A DNA stretch of 64,000 bases from Enterococcus sp. 9E7_DIV0242. GTDB taxonomy: Bacteria; Bacillota; Bacilli; Lactobacillales; Enterococcaceae. Position 1 is the first letter of the stretch, and every line of letters begins with the position of its first letter. The stretch spans positions 2,516,501-2,580,500 of the forward strand of contig NZ_CP147247.1 in assembly GCF_002140975.2 (NCBI RefSeq). Reading direction: 5' to 3'. The translations under genes and the position numbers were made by a program. Below, piece by piece: positions 1 through 6,755 of this stretch. Under the pieces are notes generated by a model. The model searched no databases. It was not told the origin of the DNA and was given only the letters and a program-made list of their open reading frames with translations.

Positions 1-750
1 CAGCTGCGCCTCTCTCGTCAATCCGCTCAGCGAGCCGGAGCCTAGATAAACGATTCGATGGTAATCGCGAGCCAAAACTGTTTGAATTTCAGCCTCACGT
101 TGAATGACCTCACGTCCCATTTCCTGCATTGCCTGTATGTATGCTTCTTTTTGAGCAAGCACCTCCTGATCAAAAATCAACAACGCACTTAATGTCATAC
201 AGGTAAAGCTGCCTGTCATTGCAAATCCTTTGTCATTTGATTTTGGCGGCATTAACAGCAACAAAATGTTCTCTTTCCCTTCAGCAGCCAATGCCAGTTG
301 CCCGTCCGCTGCACAGGTGATCGTGATATGGTAAAGCTGTTTGACCAATTTATCCGCTACCGCAACTGCGGCTAAGCTCTCTGGCGAATTCCCGCTTCGT
401 GCAAATGAAACCAGAATAGTTGGTTCCTCAGGCAGTAAATAGTCATACGGTGCTCCCACAATATCTGTTGTTCCGATACTTTCAAATGAAAAGTTACGGG
501 TGTCTCCTTGTCTCGTTAGATAAGGGACTAAGGTATCTCCAACATACTGAGAGGTGCCGGCACCCGTGAAAATCACTCGGATTTTCCGCTGGGTCTCCCT
601 TTTTATCTTCTCAAGAAAAGCATAAATTGCTTCCTCATTCTTTTTGTAAATTTCCAGTGTTTCCTGCCATAATTCAGGCTGTTGTTTGATTTCACCTGTT
701 GTGATATCCGCACCCATTTCTTTTAAAATGTCTGCCGTTTTTTCAAACAT
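1..750 (-). CDS. agaS: AgaS-type SIS-domain sugar-phosphate isomerase/deaminase (3' end outside window)
   Basis: The minus-strand frame opens with ATG at 748-750 and stays open to base 1, so the C-terminus lies outside the window; 250 codons are visible. An SD-like GAGGAGG sits about 10 nt before the ATG. The SIS fold is marked by GAGTS at residues 63-67 and SFARSGNSPES at 115-125, the two phosphosugar-binding loops of the AgaS family. AgaS proteins deaminate or isomerise galactosamine-6-phosphate to tagatose-6-phosphate in the cytosol. The gene is 24 bp behind the GntR regulator and downstream of a mannose-family PTS, with a tagatose-bisphosphate-type aldolase upstream, which fits a galactosamine/N-acetylgalactosamine pathway. 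The exact substrate is inference; other ketose/aldose isomerases share the fold. Confidence 0.85.
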   Translation of the reverse strand, partial: MFEKTADILKEMGADITTGEIKQQPELWQETLEIYKKNEEAIYAFLEKIKRETQRKIRVIFTGAGTSQYVGDTLVPYLTRQGDTRNFSFESIGTTDIVGAPYDYLLPEEPTILVSFARSGNSPESLAAVAVADKLVKQLYHITITCAADGQLALAAEGKENILLLLMPPKSNDKGFAMTGSFTCMTLSALLIFDQEVLAQKEAYIQAMQEMGREVIQREAEIQTVLARDYHRIVYLGSGSLSGLTREAQL

Positions 751-774
751 TCAGCATGCGCCTCCTCGTTTTAA

Positions 775-1497
775 TCAGCGAACATGGCGTACCTTATAGC
801 GGAACTTGTCTGCCCGTGCCACACTTAATGTAAATTCGATCACTTCGTTTTTTATGTTATACGTCGTTCGAACCAAATTAAGGCTTGGCGCACTATAAGG
901 CACATCCAATTGTTTCGCATCATTATCACTTACAATACTTGCATAAAATTCTTCTTCCGCTAACTTGATTGTTTCCCCATAGTCCTCAGCAAACAAATCA
1001 TACAGCGGCTTGATCTCTAAATCTTCTCGTTTCATCATCATGAATTTCTTATACGGCAAATACGAACGCTCGACCATCATAGGCAGATCATCGGCACTTC
1101 TCAAGCGCTTGAACTTGATGATTTTTTCCCCAAGCGAAAGATTTAGGTGTTCTGCAAAAAATTTGTTTGCTTCAACGATTCGATAGTCCAAAATCGTCGT
1201 CACCGGCTCTTTCCCTAAAGAACGCATCTGTTCTGTAAAGCTATAGCCCCCGGTCAAATTCGTGACCTCTTGACTGATTGAAGAAACGAACGTTCCTTTG
1301 CCATGCTGACGATAGATATAGCCCATTTTTTCCAATTCCTGCAATGCCAAACGAACCGTCGTACGGCTTAACCCATACTTTTCAGATAACTCTCGCTCTG
1401 ACGGCAGCATCGCGTGCGGTTTCAGTTCATTTTCAATTTGTTCTTTCAATAGATCGACCAATTGATCGTATAATGGTTGTCTTCTCTTTCTTTCCAA
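775..1497 (-). CDS. GntR/HutC-family transcriptional regulator (AgaR/YvoA-like)
   Basis: About 240 residues. The N-terminal winged helix-turn-helix (roughly residues 5-75 with LPSERELSEKYGLSRTTVR) is of GntR type; the rest matches the UTRA ligand-binding domain, which in this family binds phosphosugars. I choose the TTG at 1495-1497 because GGGAGGGG lies 6 nt upstream. A GTG at 1522-1524 would add nine residues but its nearest SD-like stretch is about 17 nt away. The gene precedes agaS and follows the PTS operon in the same direction, so it is probably the local repressor for amino-sugar uptake. A shared ACTACCAGT sequence at its start and in the PTS promoter is a candidate binding site. Confidence 0.85.
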   Translation of the reverse strand: MERKRRQPLYDQLVDLLKEQIENELKPHAMLPSERELSEKYGLSRTTVRLALQELEKMGYIYRQHGKGTFVSSISQEVTNLTGGYSFTEQMRSLGKEPVTTILDYRIVEANKFFAEHLNLSLGEKIIKFKRLRSADDLPMMVERSYLPYKKFMMMKREDLEIKPLYDLFAEDYGETIKLAEEEFYASIVSDNDAKQLDVPYSAPSLNLVRTTYNIKNEVIEFTLSVARADKFRYKVRHVR

Positions 1498-1529
1498 AGT
1501 CTTCCCCTCCCGAATAAGTAGCACATCAA

Positions 1530-1538
1530 ACTACCAGT
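1530..1538. promoter_or_regulatory. Candidate GntR operator half (ACTACCAGT)
   Basis: The nine bases ACTACCAGT recur, inverted relative to transcription, in the PTS promoter at 5048-5056. Here they lie just before the gntR start, so binding could give autoregulation. Assignment to this regulator is inference. Confidence 0.4.
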
Positions 1539-1703
1539 CGTTCTCCTTTTAACTAGCTAGCTCAGATAAATCACTGAGCTCTTGAACCCAAAGCTATTTT
1601 TCATTTTTACTCAACTATCCAATCGCAGTGACTAGAGACTTGATAATAAAAATAATGCTCATCAGTTCCTTTCAATCGACTGTTTTCATTCTGCTACTGA
1701 CAA

Positions 1704-1717
1704 GTGGTAATTACCAC
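1704..1717. promoter_or_regulatory. Perfect 14-bp palindrome, candidate operator
   Basis: GTGGTAATTACCAC is its own reverse complement. It lies about 210 bp before the gntR start in the long leader region. A GGT-N-ACC core is typical of HutC-subfamily GntR sites, so it could be bound by the adjacent regulator. Confidence 0.45.
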
Positions 1718-1793
1718 ATGATAAGTCTACCTATTCTTTCGCTGAAATTCAATGGTTTGAACAAAGGTTGGGACAAACATTCTCTCTTAAGAG

Positions 1794-1828
1794 GGTGTTG
1801 GGATAGAAGGTGTTTCGATCCCAACACC
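1794..1828. repeat. Intergenic hairpin with GGTGTTGGGAT/ATCCCAACACC arms
   Basis: Perfect 11-bp arms (1794-1804 and 1818-1828) with a 13-nt loop. A GTTGGGACA string just upstream (1767-1775) makes the region look like a dispersed enterococcal-type intergenic repeat. No T-run follows on either strand, so simple termination is not well supported. Confidence 0.5.
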
Positions 1829-1920
1829 AACTCATTTTAAATCCACCATTCATCCAAGAGCTTCGCTACACTCAAAGTGTTACAGTCAATTTAGCGCTAT
1901 CTTCTTCCCGTATTATTTTT

Positions 1921-2964
1921 CTACGGCCAAATTGTTGGCCACAAGCCAAATCCGGAGCCAACTAAACCAATGACTAACACTAGACCGATACATTTTAATG
2001 GAGTCCAGCCGCGTTTAGCTAGGAAGAAATACAGCATCATGGTCAATGCTAATGGAATCATCTGAGGCAGAATACCATCCAATATTTCCTGAATATTGAT
2101 CGTGACATCTCTTGTCTCATTTTGATTGTAGGTTACTTCAAAATCGCCTGTAGACAATTTCTTCACACCCAATGCTTTTTCATCTGTACCAGCATCTTGA
2201 ATGTCCTCTGTCAGCTTGCCATTGTCATCCTTTTTATAGATGTACTCATCAAACTTATGAACATCCGCAGCAGGTACAACCTCTGTCACTGAGTACAATG
2301 CACTAGTCGTACCATTTGGAATCTTGACGTCTACTTTGGTTGCACCGTACACACAGGTCAACGCACCTACAACGAAAATCCCCAGAATACTTGCTGCCCG
2401 CGTGAACTCTTTGGCATTTTCGGTCAGTACACCGATCGCATCTGTTCCCAGTTTATAGGACCAATTCATTAAGAAGAAACGCAACGCGAATTGAGCAAGG
2501 TTGAATACCAGTAAGAAAATAAATGGTGCAGCAATGTTTCCGTCAATCGCCATATTCGAAGTAATCCCAGCAGTAATCGGAACCAATGTAAACCAGAACA
2601 ACGCATCACCGATACCACCCAAAGGCCCCATCGCTGCCACACGTACGGCACGAATCGTAGGAATATCTGCTTTGTTTTGTTCTAACGACAAGACGATCCC
2701 CATTACGAACGTCACTAAAAATGGATGGGTATTGAAAAATTCAAGGTTATGGCTCATAGATGCGGACAAATCATCTTTGTTGTCTCCATGGATTTTTTTC
2801 AATCCGGGAAGAATAGAGTACAGCCAACCACCCGCCTGCATCCGCTCATAGTTGAAGGACGCTTGAAGAAATAATGAACGCCAAACCATTTTGTTTAGTG
2901 TTTTTTTATCCAGCTGATTGGCTGGTGTGGTGTTTTGATAGTTATCAGGAATGTTATATGCCAT
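1921..2964 (-). CDS. Mannose/sorbose-family PTS component IID with an extended loop
   Basis: 347 residues from an ATG at 2962-2964 preceded by GGAGGTGACGAAG. The N-terminal part (LNKMVWRSLFLQASFNYERM) and GPLGGIGDALFW are hallmark IID segments; several membrane helices and a C-terminal helix follow. IID proteins form, with IIC, the membrane channel of mannose-family PTS permeases. Residues about 218-283 form an acidic, soluble-looking insertion (DKHK-poor, rich in D, E, K, N and T) that usual IID proteins of about 270-305 residues lack. The start overlaps the end of the IIC gene by 11 bp, so the two are translationally coupled. It is the last gene of the PTS operon before a 420-bp gap. Confidence 0.9.
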   Translation of the reverse strand: MAYNIPDNYQNTTPANQLDKKTLNKMVWRSLFLQASFNYERMQAGGWLYSILPGLKKIHGDNKDDLSASMSHNLEFFNTHPFLVTFVMGIVLSLEQNKADIPTIRAVRVAAMGPLGGIGDALFWFTLVPITAGITSNMAIDGNIAAPFIFLLVFNLAQFALRFFLMNWSYKLGTDAIGVLTENAKEFTRAASILGIFVVGALTCVYGATKVDVKIPNGTTSALYSVTEVVPAADVHKFDEYIYKKDDNGKLTEDIQDAGTDEKALGVKKLSTGDFEVTYNQNETRDVTINIQEILDGILPQMIPLALTMMLYFFLAKRGWTPLKCIGLVLVIGLVGSGFGLWPTIWP

Positions 2965-3754
2965 CTTCGTCACCTCCAACATTAGTAGCTGCAGACTGTT
3001 TGAATTTTGTTTGAACTTGGTAATCCCAGAAAGCCAGTGCAAAACCGATGAACGCTAGAATAATCAAGGCCGGACCACTTAGACTTGGTGCTGCCATTAC
3101 GATGACTGCCATAGCAAAACCGAAGAAGTAGAAGCCCCACATATCTCTTGAAACCATTACCTTAAGCAAAATGGCAAACCCGACATAACGCATCATCCCA
3201 CCAGCAGCACTTAAGCCGCCCATCAACCACTCAGGAATGGCATCAACTACGGTTTGACCAAATGTCTGTCCACCGATAAAGAATAAAACAACAATAATAC
3301 CAAAAATACTACCCAAAGCGAGCATTGCTAAATAGTTAATCTTGTCGATCCCTTTTGTATTTCCCTCATGTGCATAATTGTCTGCGACAGCCATCACTGG
3401 AGACATCAATGAGAAGATCAGGGTCACTCCATATTGACCTAATAATGAAAATGGAATCGCTGTTGCTACAGCTACGGTTGGTTCAAGCTTCAAGGTAATA
3501 GCCAGAACAGCAGCCATGATTCCACCAATCACCGCGTTAGGCGGTTGAGCCCCACCGACCGGCATATTTCCGATCGTCATCAGCTGATACGTTCCGCCAA
3601 CAATCAATCCTGTCTGCAAATCCCCTAAAATCAGCCCGATAACCATTCCGGTAACGATCGGTTGATAAAGTGATTCCAGAAAACTGAATTGGTCGATAGC
3701 AGCAATGAAGGTTACTAAAAACACCAATAATATTTGTAAAATACTATAATCCAT
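2954..3754 (-). CDS. Mannose/sorbose-family PTS component IIC
   Basis: 266 residues, about eight hydrophobic segments. The stretch IVGGTYQLMTIGNMPVGGAQ near residues 51-70 and the GGAQPPNAVIGG loop are characteristic of IIC proteins of the mannose family (ManY/AgaW/SorA type), which form the sugar-translocating core with IID. The gene follows IIB by 20 bp and overlaps IID. The ATG at 3752-3754 has AGGAG upstream. The sugar cannot be read from IIC alone; neighbours AgaS and a LacD-type aldolase point to an amino sugar related to galactosamine. Confidence 0.9.
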   Translation of the reverse strand: MDYSILQILLVFLVTFIAAIDQFSFLESLYQPIVTGMVIGLILGDLQTGLIVGGTYQLMTIGNMPVGGAQPPNAVIGGIMAAVLAITLKLEPTVAVATAIPFSLLGQYGVTLIFSLMSPVMAVADNYAHEGNTKGIDKINYLAMLALGSIFGIIVVLFFIGGQTFGQTVVDAIPEWLMGGLSAAGGMMRYVGFAILLKVMVSRDMWGFYFFGFAMAVIVMAAPSLSGPALIILAFIGFALAFWDYQVQTKFKQSAATNVGGDEDGI

Positions 3755-3774
3755 TTTTTATCTCCTTTCCTGCT

Positions 3775-4251
3775 TTAACTAAAAAGTTTCTTTGTGTCTT
3801 CCACAGGAGTTGTCGGTACACGACGAATTTCCAGCTCAACACCGTCTTCCTGCAGCTTTCTAAAGGCCGCTACATCCTGATCATCCACTGCAACTGTCGT
3901 AGCAACTTGTCTTTTTCCTTCTGCCATGTGCATGTTTCCAATGTTTACCTTTTTGATTGGCACGCCGCCTTCTACCAGTGTCAGAACATCCTGCGGATTT
4001 TCTACAATGATAAAGATTTTTTGATTAGCCGAAGCCTTATGAATAATATCAATGGTTTTTTGCAATGTGAAGTACCTTGTTGCAACACCATTTGGTGCAG
4101 CCATATCCATCAAGCCTTGTCTGACCTTATCCCCTGCTACTTTGTCATTTGCCACTAAAATCAAATTGGATCCCAGTGATCCATTCCATTGCGTTGCCAC
4201 TTGCCCATGAATCAAACGATTGTCAATACGTGTCAATAAAATATTCGGCAT
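3775..4251 (-). CDS. Mannose/sorbose-family PTS component IIB
   Basis: 158 residues, starting MPNILLTRIDNRLIHGQV. The active-site histidine of mannose-family IIB is in the RLIHGQVA motif at about residue 15, which accepts phosphate from IIA and passes it to the incoming sugar. I take the ATG at 4249-4251 rather than an in-frame codon 72 nt upstream because GGAGAAG lies just before it and family members begin here. Cytosolic subunit. It sits between the YajC-like gene and IIC in the operon. Confidence 0.92.
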   Translation of the reverse strand: MPNILLTRIDNRLIHGQVATQWNGSLGSNLILVANDKVAGDKVRQGLMDMAAPNGVATRYFTLQKTIDIIHKASANQKIFIIVENPQDVLTLVEGGVPIKKVNIGNMHMAEGKRQVATTVAVDDQDVAAFRKLQEDGVELEIRRVPTTPVEDTKKLFS

Positions 4252-4294
4252 TCTTTTCTTCTCCTTTCCAAAACTATTTATTAAGAAGTGTTGG

Positions 4295-4573
4295 CTATTG
4301 CGCAACAACCTCTGTAATAGCAAATCTTGATACTTCCATCACTGCATTAGATTTCACCTTTACATCGACCGTTTCATTTCCTACTCGAGTCAAGGTTCCG
4401 TAGACACCATTTAAGAAAATGACCTGCTGACCAACAGCCAATTCTTGATGTAGCTTTCTGTAATGCTCCTTCTGTTTTTTTACATTTTTAAAGTTAAGAA
4501 AATAATAAACAAGTGCCATCACTAGTAGAAAAACAATCATTACAACGGACGAAGCCAGTATATTCTGCCACAT
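4295..4573 (-). CDS. YajC-family small membrane protein encoded inside the PTS operon
   Basis: 92 residues: one N-terminal transmembrane helix (about residues 7-27) followed by a basic stretch and a small beta domain containing ELAVGQQVIFLNGVYGTL, the typical YajC pattern. Classical YajC is an accessory subunit of the SecDF-YajC translocase. Here it is 2 bp downstream of IIA and 43 bp upstream of IIB. YajC-like genes are known inside mannose-type PTS operons for amino sugars or glycosaminoglycan fragments in streptococci, so this is probably a PTS-specialised paralogue of unknown role rather than the general secretion gene. Confidence 0.8.
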   Translation of the reverse strand: MWQNILASSVVMIVFLLVMALVYYFLNFKNVKKQKEHYRKLHQELAVGQQVIFLNGVYGTLTRVGNETVDVKVKSNAVMEVSRFAITEVVAQ

Positions 4574-4575
4574 AA

Positions 4576-5013
4576 CTAGATCCCTTCTTCCTGCTCTTCT
4601 TCTGCTGAAGTAGCGGACAAATCAAGTGTTGCATGCATCAGTCCCTCTTTCCCGATAACCAAAATCGCGTCGATAAACGCATCAACGGAATCAAATCCAT
4701 GGCGCAAACCGCTGCCCTCGATCAAGATCGGTAGATTTGTTCCAGCAATCACCTGAATCTGCTCCTTATCAGCGGCAGTCAGCATCGCTGTCCGAAACGG
4801 TGTCCCTCCGAGAAGATCCGTAAATATCACGACTCCATCCGCTGATGACAGCTTTTCCACAGCTTGTGCCAGCTTTTCTTCAAATACCTCTAGCGCCTCC
4901 TCTTCTTGAAATGGAACCACTTCAAACGCTTCTTGAGGTCCGGCAATCATTTCCACCGCGCCCATCATCCCCGGGGCAAAGCTGCCATGACCTGTCAAAA
5001 TACAACCGATCAT
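4576..5013 (-). CDS. Mannose-family PTS component IIA
   Basis: 145 residues beginning MIGCILTGHGSFAPGM. The phosphorylated histidine lies in TGHGSFA at residue 9, which receives phosphate from HPr. The following segments with FTDLLGGTPFRTA are also typical of EIIA-man. The ATG at 5011-5013 is preferred over an upstream in-frame codon because the family motif begins almost at once. First gene of the operon, behind a strong promoter overlapped by a cre-like site. The C-terminal tail is acidic. Confidence 0.92.
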   Translation of the reverse strand: MIGCILTGHGSFAPGMMGAVEMIAGPQEAFEVVPFQEEEALEVFEEKLAQAVEKLSSADGVVIFTDLLGGTPFRTAMLTAADKEQIQVIAGTNLPILIEGSGLRHGFDSVDAFIDAILVIGKEGLMHATLDLSATSAEEEQEEGI

Positions 5014-5047
5014 TCCTTCACATCCTTTCACTGGTATTAAAAAACCA

Positions 5048-5056
5048 ACTGGTAGT
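5048..5056. promoter_or_regulatory. Candidate GntR operator in the PTS leader
   Basis: ACTGGTAGT (plus strand) is the reverse complement of the ACTACCAGT at the gntR start. Related ACTGGTA (5030-5036) and TACCAGT (5172-5178) copies flank it. It lies just downstream of the -10 box, where a repressor would block transcription. Confidence 0.45.
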
Positions 5057-5068
5057 AACCACAATATG

Positions 5069-5098
5069 AGTATACGGTAAAAACGCTTGCAAAGTCAA
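5069..5098 (-). promoter_or_regulatory. Sigma-A promoter of the PTS operon
   Basis: On the minus strand TTGACT (5093-5098), an 18-nt spacer and TATACT (5069-5074). Both boxes are close to consensus. A cre-like sequence fills the spacer. Confidence 0.75.
5078..5092 (-). promoter_or_regulatory. cre-like site (CcpA) within the PTS promoter
   Basis: Minus-strand TTGCAAGCGTTTTTA matches the Gram-positive catabolite-responsive element WTGNAANCGNWNNCW at all but one position. Between -35 and -10 it would mediate carbon catabolite repression of the PTS operon. Confidence 0.6.
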
Positions 5099-5157
5099 CT
5101 GATAATACGTAATTCAGCTTATTTTTACGTAAAACCATCCTTTTACACAAGAAAAAA

Positions 5158-5175
5158 GGTATCTAAAAAGATACC
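5158..5175. repeat. Short inverted repeat GGTATCT/AGATACC
   Basis: Seven-bp perfect arms with a 4-nt loop, upstream of the PTS promoter and overlapping a TACCAGT element. It could be an upstream operator for the local regulator; no T-run follows. Confidence 0.35.
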
Positions 5176-5191
5176 AGTCGAGAATGAAAAT

Positions 5192-5235
5192 CTAAAAAAA
5201 AAGACAGAGCACCGCTTCTCTCACGATGTTCTGTC
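5192..5235 (-). terminator. Rho-independent terminator of the aldolase gene
   Basis: On the minus strand GACAGAACA and TGCTCTGTC pair (with an inner mismatch) and are followed by nine T residues. It lies 25 bp behind the aldolase stop and isolates that gene from the PTS operon. Confidence 0.8.
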
Positions 5236-5260
5236 AGTATTTTCACTATTCACTCTATTC

Positions 5261-6244
5261 TCATTCCACTTTATTACGCCACGAGCTGGCGCTTTGCTCA
5301 ACAACCTCATTCAAGGTTTCGATATTTTTTCTTCCTTGCGTTTGGAACCATTCTTTCCCAGCTTCCTCGCCATTCATTACATATGGTTTTACCCCGTCAC
5401 GCCAGGTTGCCCGACCACAAAGAACACCATTGAAAGTCGAGCCTGCCTCTTTTGCGAACTTAATCGTTTCTTGAAACAGCGCCATTGTTACCCCGGCACT
5501 GAGAAAAATAAACGGCATATCCGCTGCATCACTTTGCTCTTTGAAATAACTCAAAGCTTCTTCCCTTGTATAAACAGGCTCACTGTCAGAGAAGCCCTCT
5601 ACATAATTCATATCTACAGGGACCTCCAGCTTCAAGACATCTACGTGGTATTGGGGCTTCGCAAATTCCATTGTCGATTCGATAACCTTTCTAGGCTTGA
5701 TTCGTGCAAAGTCTGCCGAATGGACATCCTCGATTTCAGTATCATAGGTCACGATTTCAAGGAAAAATGGAATATCCTCTCCTTCACATTCGCTGCCTAA
5801 ACGTTCGACAAACACATGCTTCAAGTGATTGATTTTTCGGTCATCATCCGGATTGTAATATAGTAAAAATTTAATAGCGTCGGCGCCTTCTTCCTTCAGT
5901 CTGGTCACAGACCAATCTTCCAAAATATCCGGCATCCGCCCTGGTGTAGAGACATCATAGCCTGTTTTTTCATAAGCTAAAAGCAGCCCGGCAGTTGCTG
6001 CACGATGCTTTGCAGCGGGCAAGCCATACTCAGGATCAAGTAAAATCGCTGAGGCGTATTTGGTTAACTCTTCAGAAGCCGCCTGTTTAAAATGGATGAT
6101 CTCTTCTTCTGCATTGTTTTCCCCAAAGCCCGCCATCATTTTTTTCAGAGAGCCTCGTTGATCGATCGCAAGTGCCTCAATGATGCCATTTTTTGAAGAC
6201 AAACGATCCAACGCCGCTTTCTTTCCTTCACTTATTTTCAACAT
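5261..6244 (-). CDS. lacD: Tagatose-1,6-bisphosphate aldolase (LacD family)
   Basis: 327 residues, the normal LacD length. MLKISEGKKAALDRLS and GIIEALAIDQRGSLKKMM near residues 20-40 are close to LacD N-termini; the class I aldolase barrel with conserved KFLLYY and DVLKLEVPVD segments follows. The enzyme splits tagatose-1,6-bisphosphate (also related ketose bisphosphates) into dihydroxyacetone phosphate and glyceraldehyde-3-phosphate. I chose the ATG at 6242-6244 (GAGGAGAC upstream) over an in-frame codon 54 nt earlier. It has its own promoter and terminator but lies just upstream of a PTS and AgaS that would feed tagatose phosphates. No tagatose-6-phosphate kinase is visible in the window. 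Confidence 0.9.
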   Translation of the reverse strand: MLKISEGKKAALDRLSSKNGIIEALAIDQRGSLKKMMAGFGENNAEEEIIHFKQAASEELTKYASAILLDPEYGLPAAKHRAATAGLLLAYEKTGYDVSTPGRMPDILEDWSVTRLKEEGADAIKFLLYYNPDDDRKINHLKHVFVERLGSECEGEDIPFFLEIVTYDTEIEDVHSADFARIKPRKVIESTMEFAKPQYHVDVLKLEVPVDMNYVEGFSDSEPVYTREEALSYFKEQSDAADMPFIFLSAGVTMALFQETIKFAKEAGSTFNGVLCGRATWRDGVKPYVMNGEEAGKEWFQTQGRKNIETLNEVVEQSASSWRNKVE

Positions 6245-6281
6245 ATTCGATAGTCTCCTCTCAATTCTCTTACTCGCTTTG

Positions 6282-6310
6282 AGTATATGCCCGACCAAAA
6301 AAAATTACAA
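6282..6310 (-). promoter_or_regulatory. Promoter of the aldolase gene
   Basis: Minus-strand TTGTAA (6305-6310), 17-nt spacer, TATACT (6282-6287), about 40 bp before the start codon. Confidence 0.65.
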
Positions 6311-6337
6311 AAGAGACGCCTTTTTATAATTTCACCC

Positions 6338-6368
6338 TTGACCTGTTACGCGTTTCAGAAAGTATAGT
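6338..6368 (+). promoter_or_regulatory. Promoter with embedded LacI-type operator
   Basis: TTGACC (6338-6343), 19-nt spacer, TATAGT (6363-6368). The spacer contains TGTTACGCGTTTCA (6344-6357), a near-palindrome of the size bound by LacI/GalR proteins. The LacI-family gene is the second gene downstream, so autoregulation is likely. Confidence 0.55.
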
Positions 6369-6393
6369 AGAGAAAAAGAAGGGGGAATCACTT

Positions 6394-6678
6394 ATGATTC
6401 AAGCAATTGTAGAATACAGCGATACACTAGGAAGCGATTTTTATTTCGTTACTGCCCACATTAATAATGGGATAATGGAGCTGAGTGGCTTAAACGATTA
6501 TTGTAAAACCTTCAACAAAACGATAGACTTAACACAACTCACTAAGCCAATGATTCAAAAGGACGACTGCCCAAGACTCAGCTTTTTCTATAACAAAGAA
6601 GAATATCGCTTTGTTGACTATGGCAATCACATCGTTCATTATATAGAGAGCCACTTGCCTGTCGCTACCTATTGTTAA
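6394..6678 (+). CDS. Small protein of unknown function, cotranscribed with a LacI regulator
   Basis: 94 residues from ATG behind GGGGGA. No signal peptide, membrane helix or recognised motif; mixed alpha/beta composition with several aromatic residues (FYFV, LSFFYNKEEYRF) and two cysteines besides a C-terminal one. It lies 77 bp before the LacI-family regulator in the same direction, downstream of a promoter with a LacI-like operator. The good SD, promoter and lack of any competing frame support a real gene. I do not recognise the family and give no function. Confidence 0.65.
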   Translation: MIQAIVEYSDTLGSDFYFVTAHINNGIMELSGLNDYCKTFNKTIDLTQLTKPMIQKDDCPRLSFFYNKEEYRFVDYGNHIVHYIESHLPVATYC

Positions 6679-6755
6679 ATGCTTCGTCTGGCTAACAGCT
6701 ATGGCTGAAATCCTGACCTCTGGCGGCATACATTACAAAATACAAGGAGATCACT

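Larger units (their letters stand above)
1498..1920. other. Intergenic region between PTS IID and gntR
   Basis: No credible gene. It holds ACTACCAGT at 1530-1538, the inverted repeat AGCTCAG/CTGAGCT at 1559-1580, the perfect palindrome GTGGTAATTACCAC at 1704-1717 and an 11-bp hairpin at 1794-1828. The 420-bp gap suggests gntR-agaS has its own promoter, but no clear -35/-10 pair stands out. Confidence 0.6.

Noticed and set aside
5087..5800. Long open frame of 237 codons on the plus strand
   Set aside because: It lies antisense to the PTS promoter and the aldolase gene, has no SD, and the opposite strand encodes a clear LacD protein.
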